Shown here in pieces: positions 63,800 to 64,000 of a DNA stretch of 64,000 nt; the first letter of the stretch is position 1; the number at the start of each line of letters is the position of its first letter. A program made the position numbers and the translations under genes. Location: positions 1-64,000 of the forward strand of contig CABXWY010000004.1 in the NCBI GenBank assembly GCA_902515985.1, written 5' to 3'. The stretch is from an uncultured Pelagibacteraceae bacterium (GTDB lineage: Bacteria; Pseudomonadota; Alphaproteobacteria; Pelagibacterales; Pelagibacteraceae). Below the pieces are notes generated by a model. The model made no database searches, had not been told where the DNA came from, and worked only from the letters and a program-made list of their open reading frames with translations.

Positions 63800-64000
63800 T
63801 TAACTATTTTTTTTTTGTTTTGTATAAACAATTAAAATCACTCCTATTAAAATTATAAAGCCTCCAAGGTAAAGTTCTGTTGTTGGTTTTTCTCCAAGAA
63901 GAAGTATTGCTGCTAATAAGCCAGTCAAAGGTATACCCATGGTAACAATGGGTAAAACTTTATATAAAGGGTTATTTTTTAATACGTAATAAAAACACCC
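63800..64000 (-). CDS. Partial DMT/EamA transporter (C-terminal end)
   Basis: Open reverse frame to the edge, EamA-like C-terminus, stop TAA at complement of 63800-63802. Confidence 0.75.
   Translation of the reverse strand, partial: GCFYYVLKNNPLYKVLPIVTMGIPLTGLLAAILLLGEKPTTELYLGGFIILIGVILIVYTKQKKNS

Noticed and set aside
1-64000. tRNA, rRNA, CRISPR, transposon or prophage elements
   Set aside because: No cloverleaf-like sequence, repeat-spacer array, transposase or phage gene seen; intergenic regions are too short and AT-rich

Overview
This window is a very AT-rich, densely packed bacterial chromosome segment. Gene order and product set (lptF-lptG-lptD-surA-pdxA-rsmA, rpsF-rpsR-rplI-dnaB, fabD-fabG-acpP-gmk, iscR-sufBCDSUTA, glnA, NDUFA12 family, DUF2155) indicate a streamlined alphaproteobacterium, most likely SAR11/Pelagibacterales. 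The assignment is by recognition, not by search. I support about 65 protein-coding genes, two of them missed by the ORF track because they are short, plus a partial gene at the right edge and a doubtful one at the left edge. I see no rRNA, tRNA, CRISPR array, prophage or transposon. Most of the window is housekeeping. The observations most worth checking are: (1) a prfB whose true ORF needs a programmed +1 frameshift at CTT TGA; (2) a 25/25 match to the E. coli-type IscR type-1 box upstream of iscR-suf; (3) an RNase E/G lacking the CPxCxG Zn-link; (4) two perfect hairpins at the start and end of a DUF779 gene; (5) a parS-like palindrome TTTCACGTGAAA in a divergent promoter region; (6) a stand-alone TSCPD/NrdJb-like protein; (7) an orphan PhnZ-like HD-domain oxygenase; (8) unannotated microproteins of 56 and 41 aa; (9) absence of fabF/mltG/yicC between acpP and gmk; (10) convergent genes sharing stop codons. 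I did not see an unmistakable new multi-gene system.
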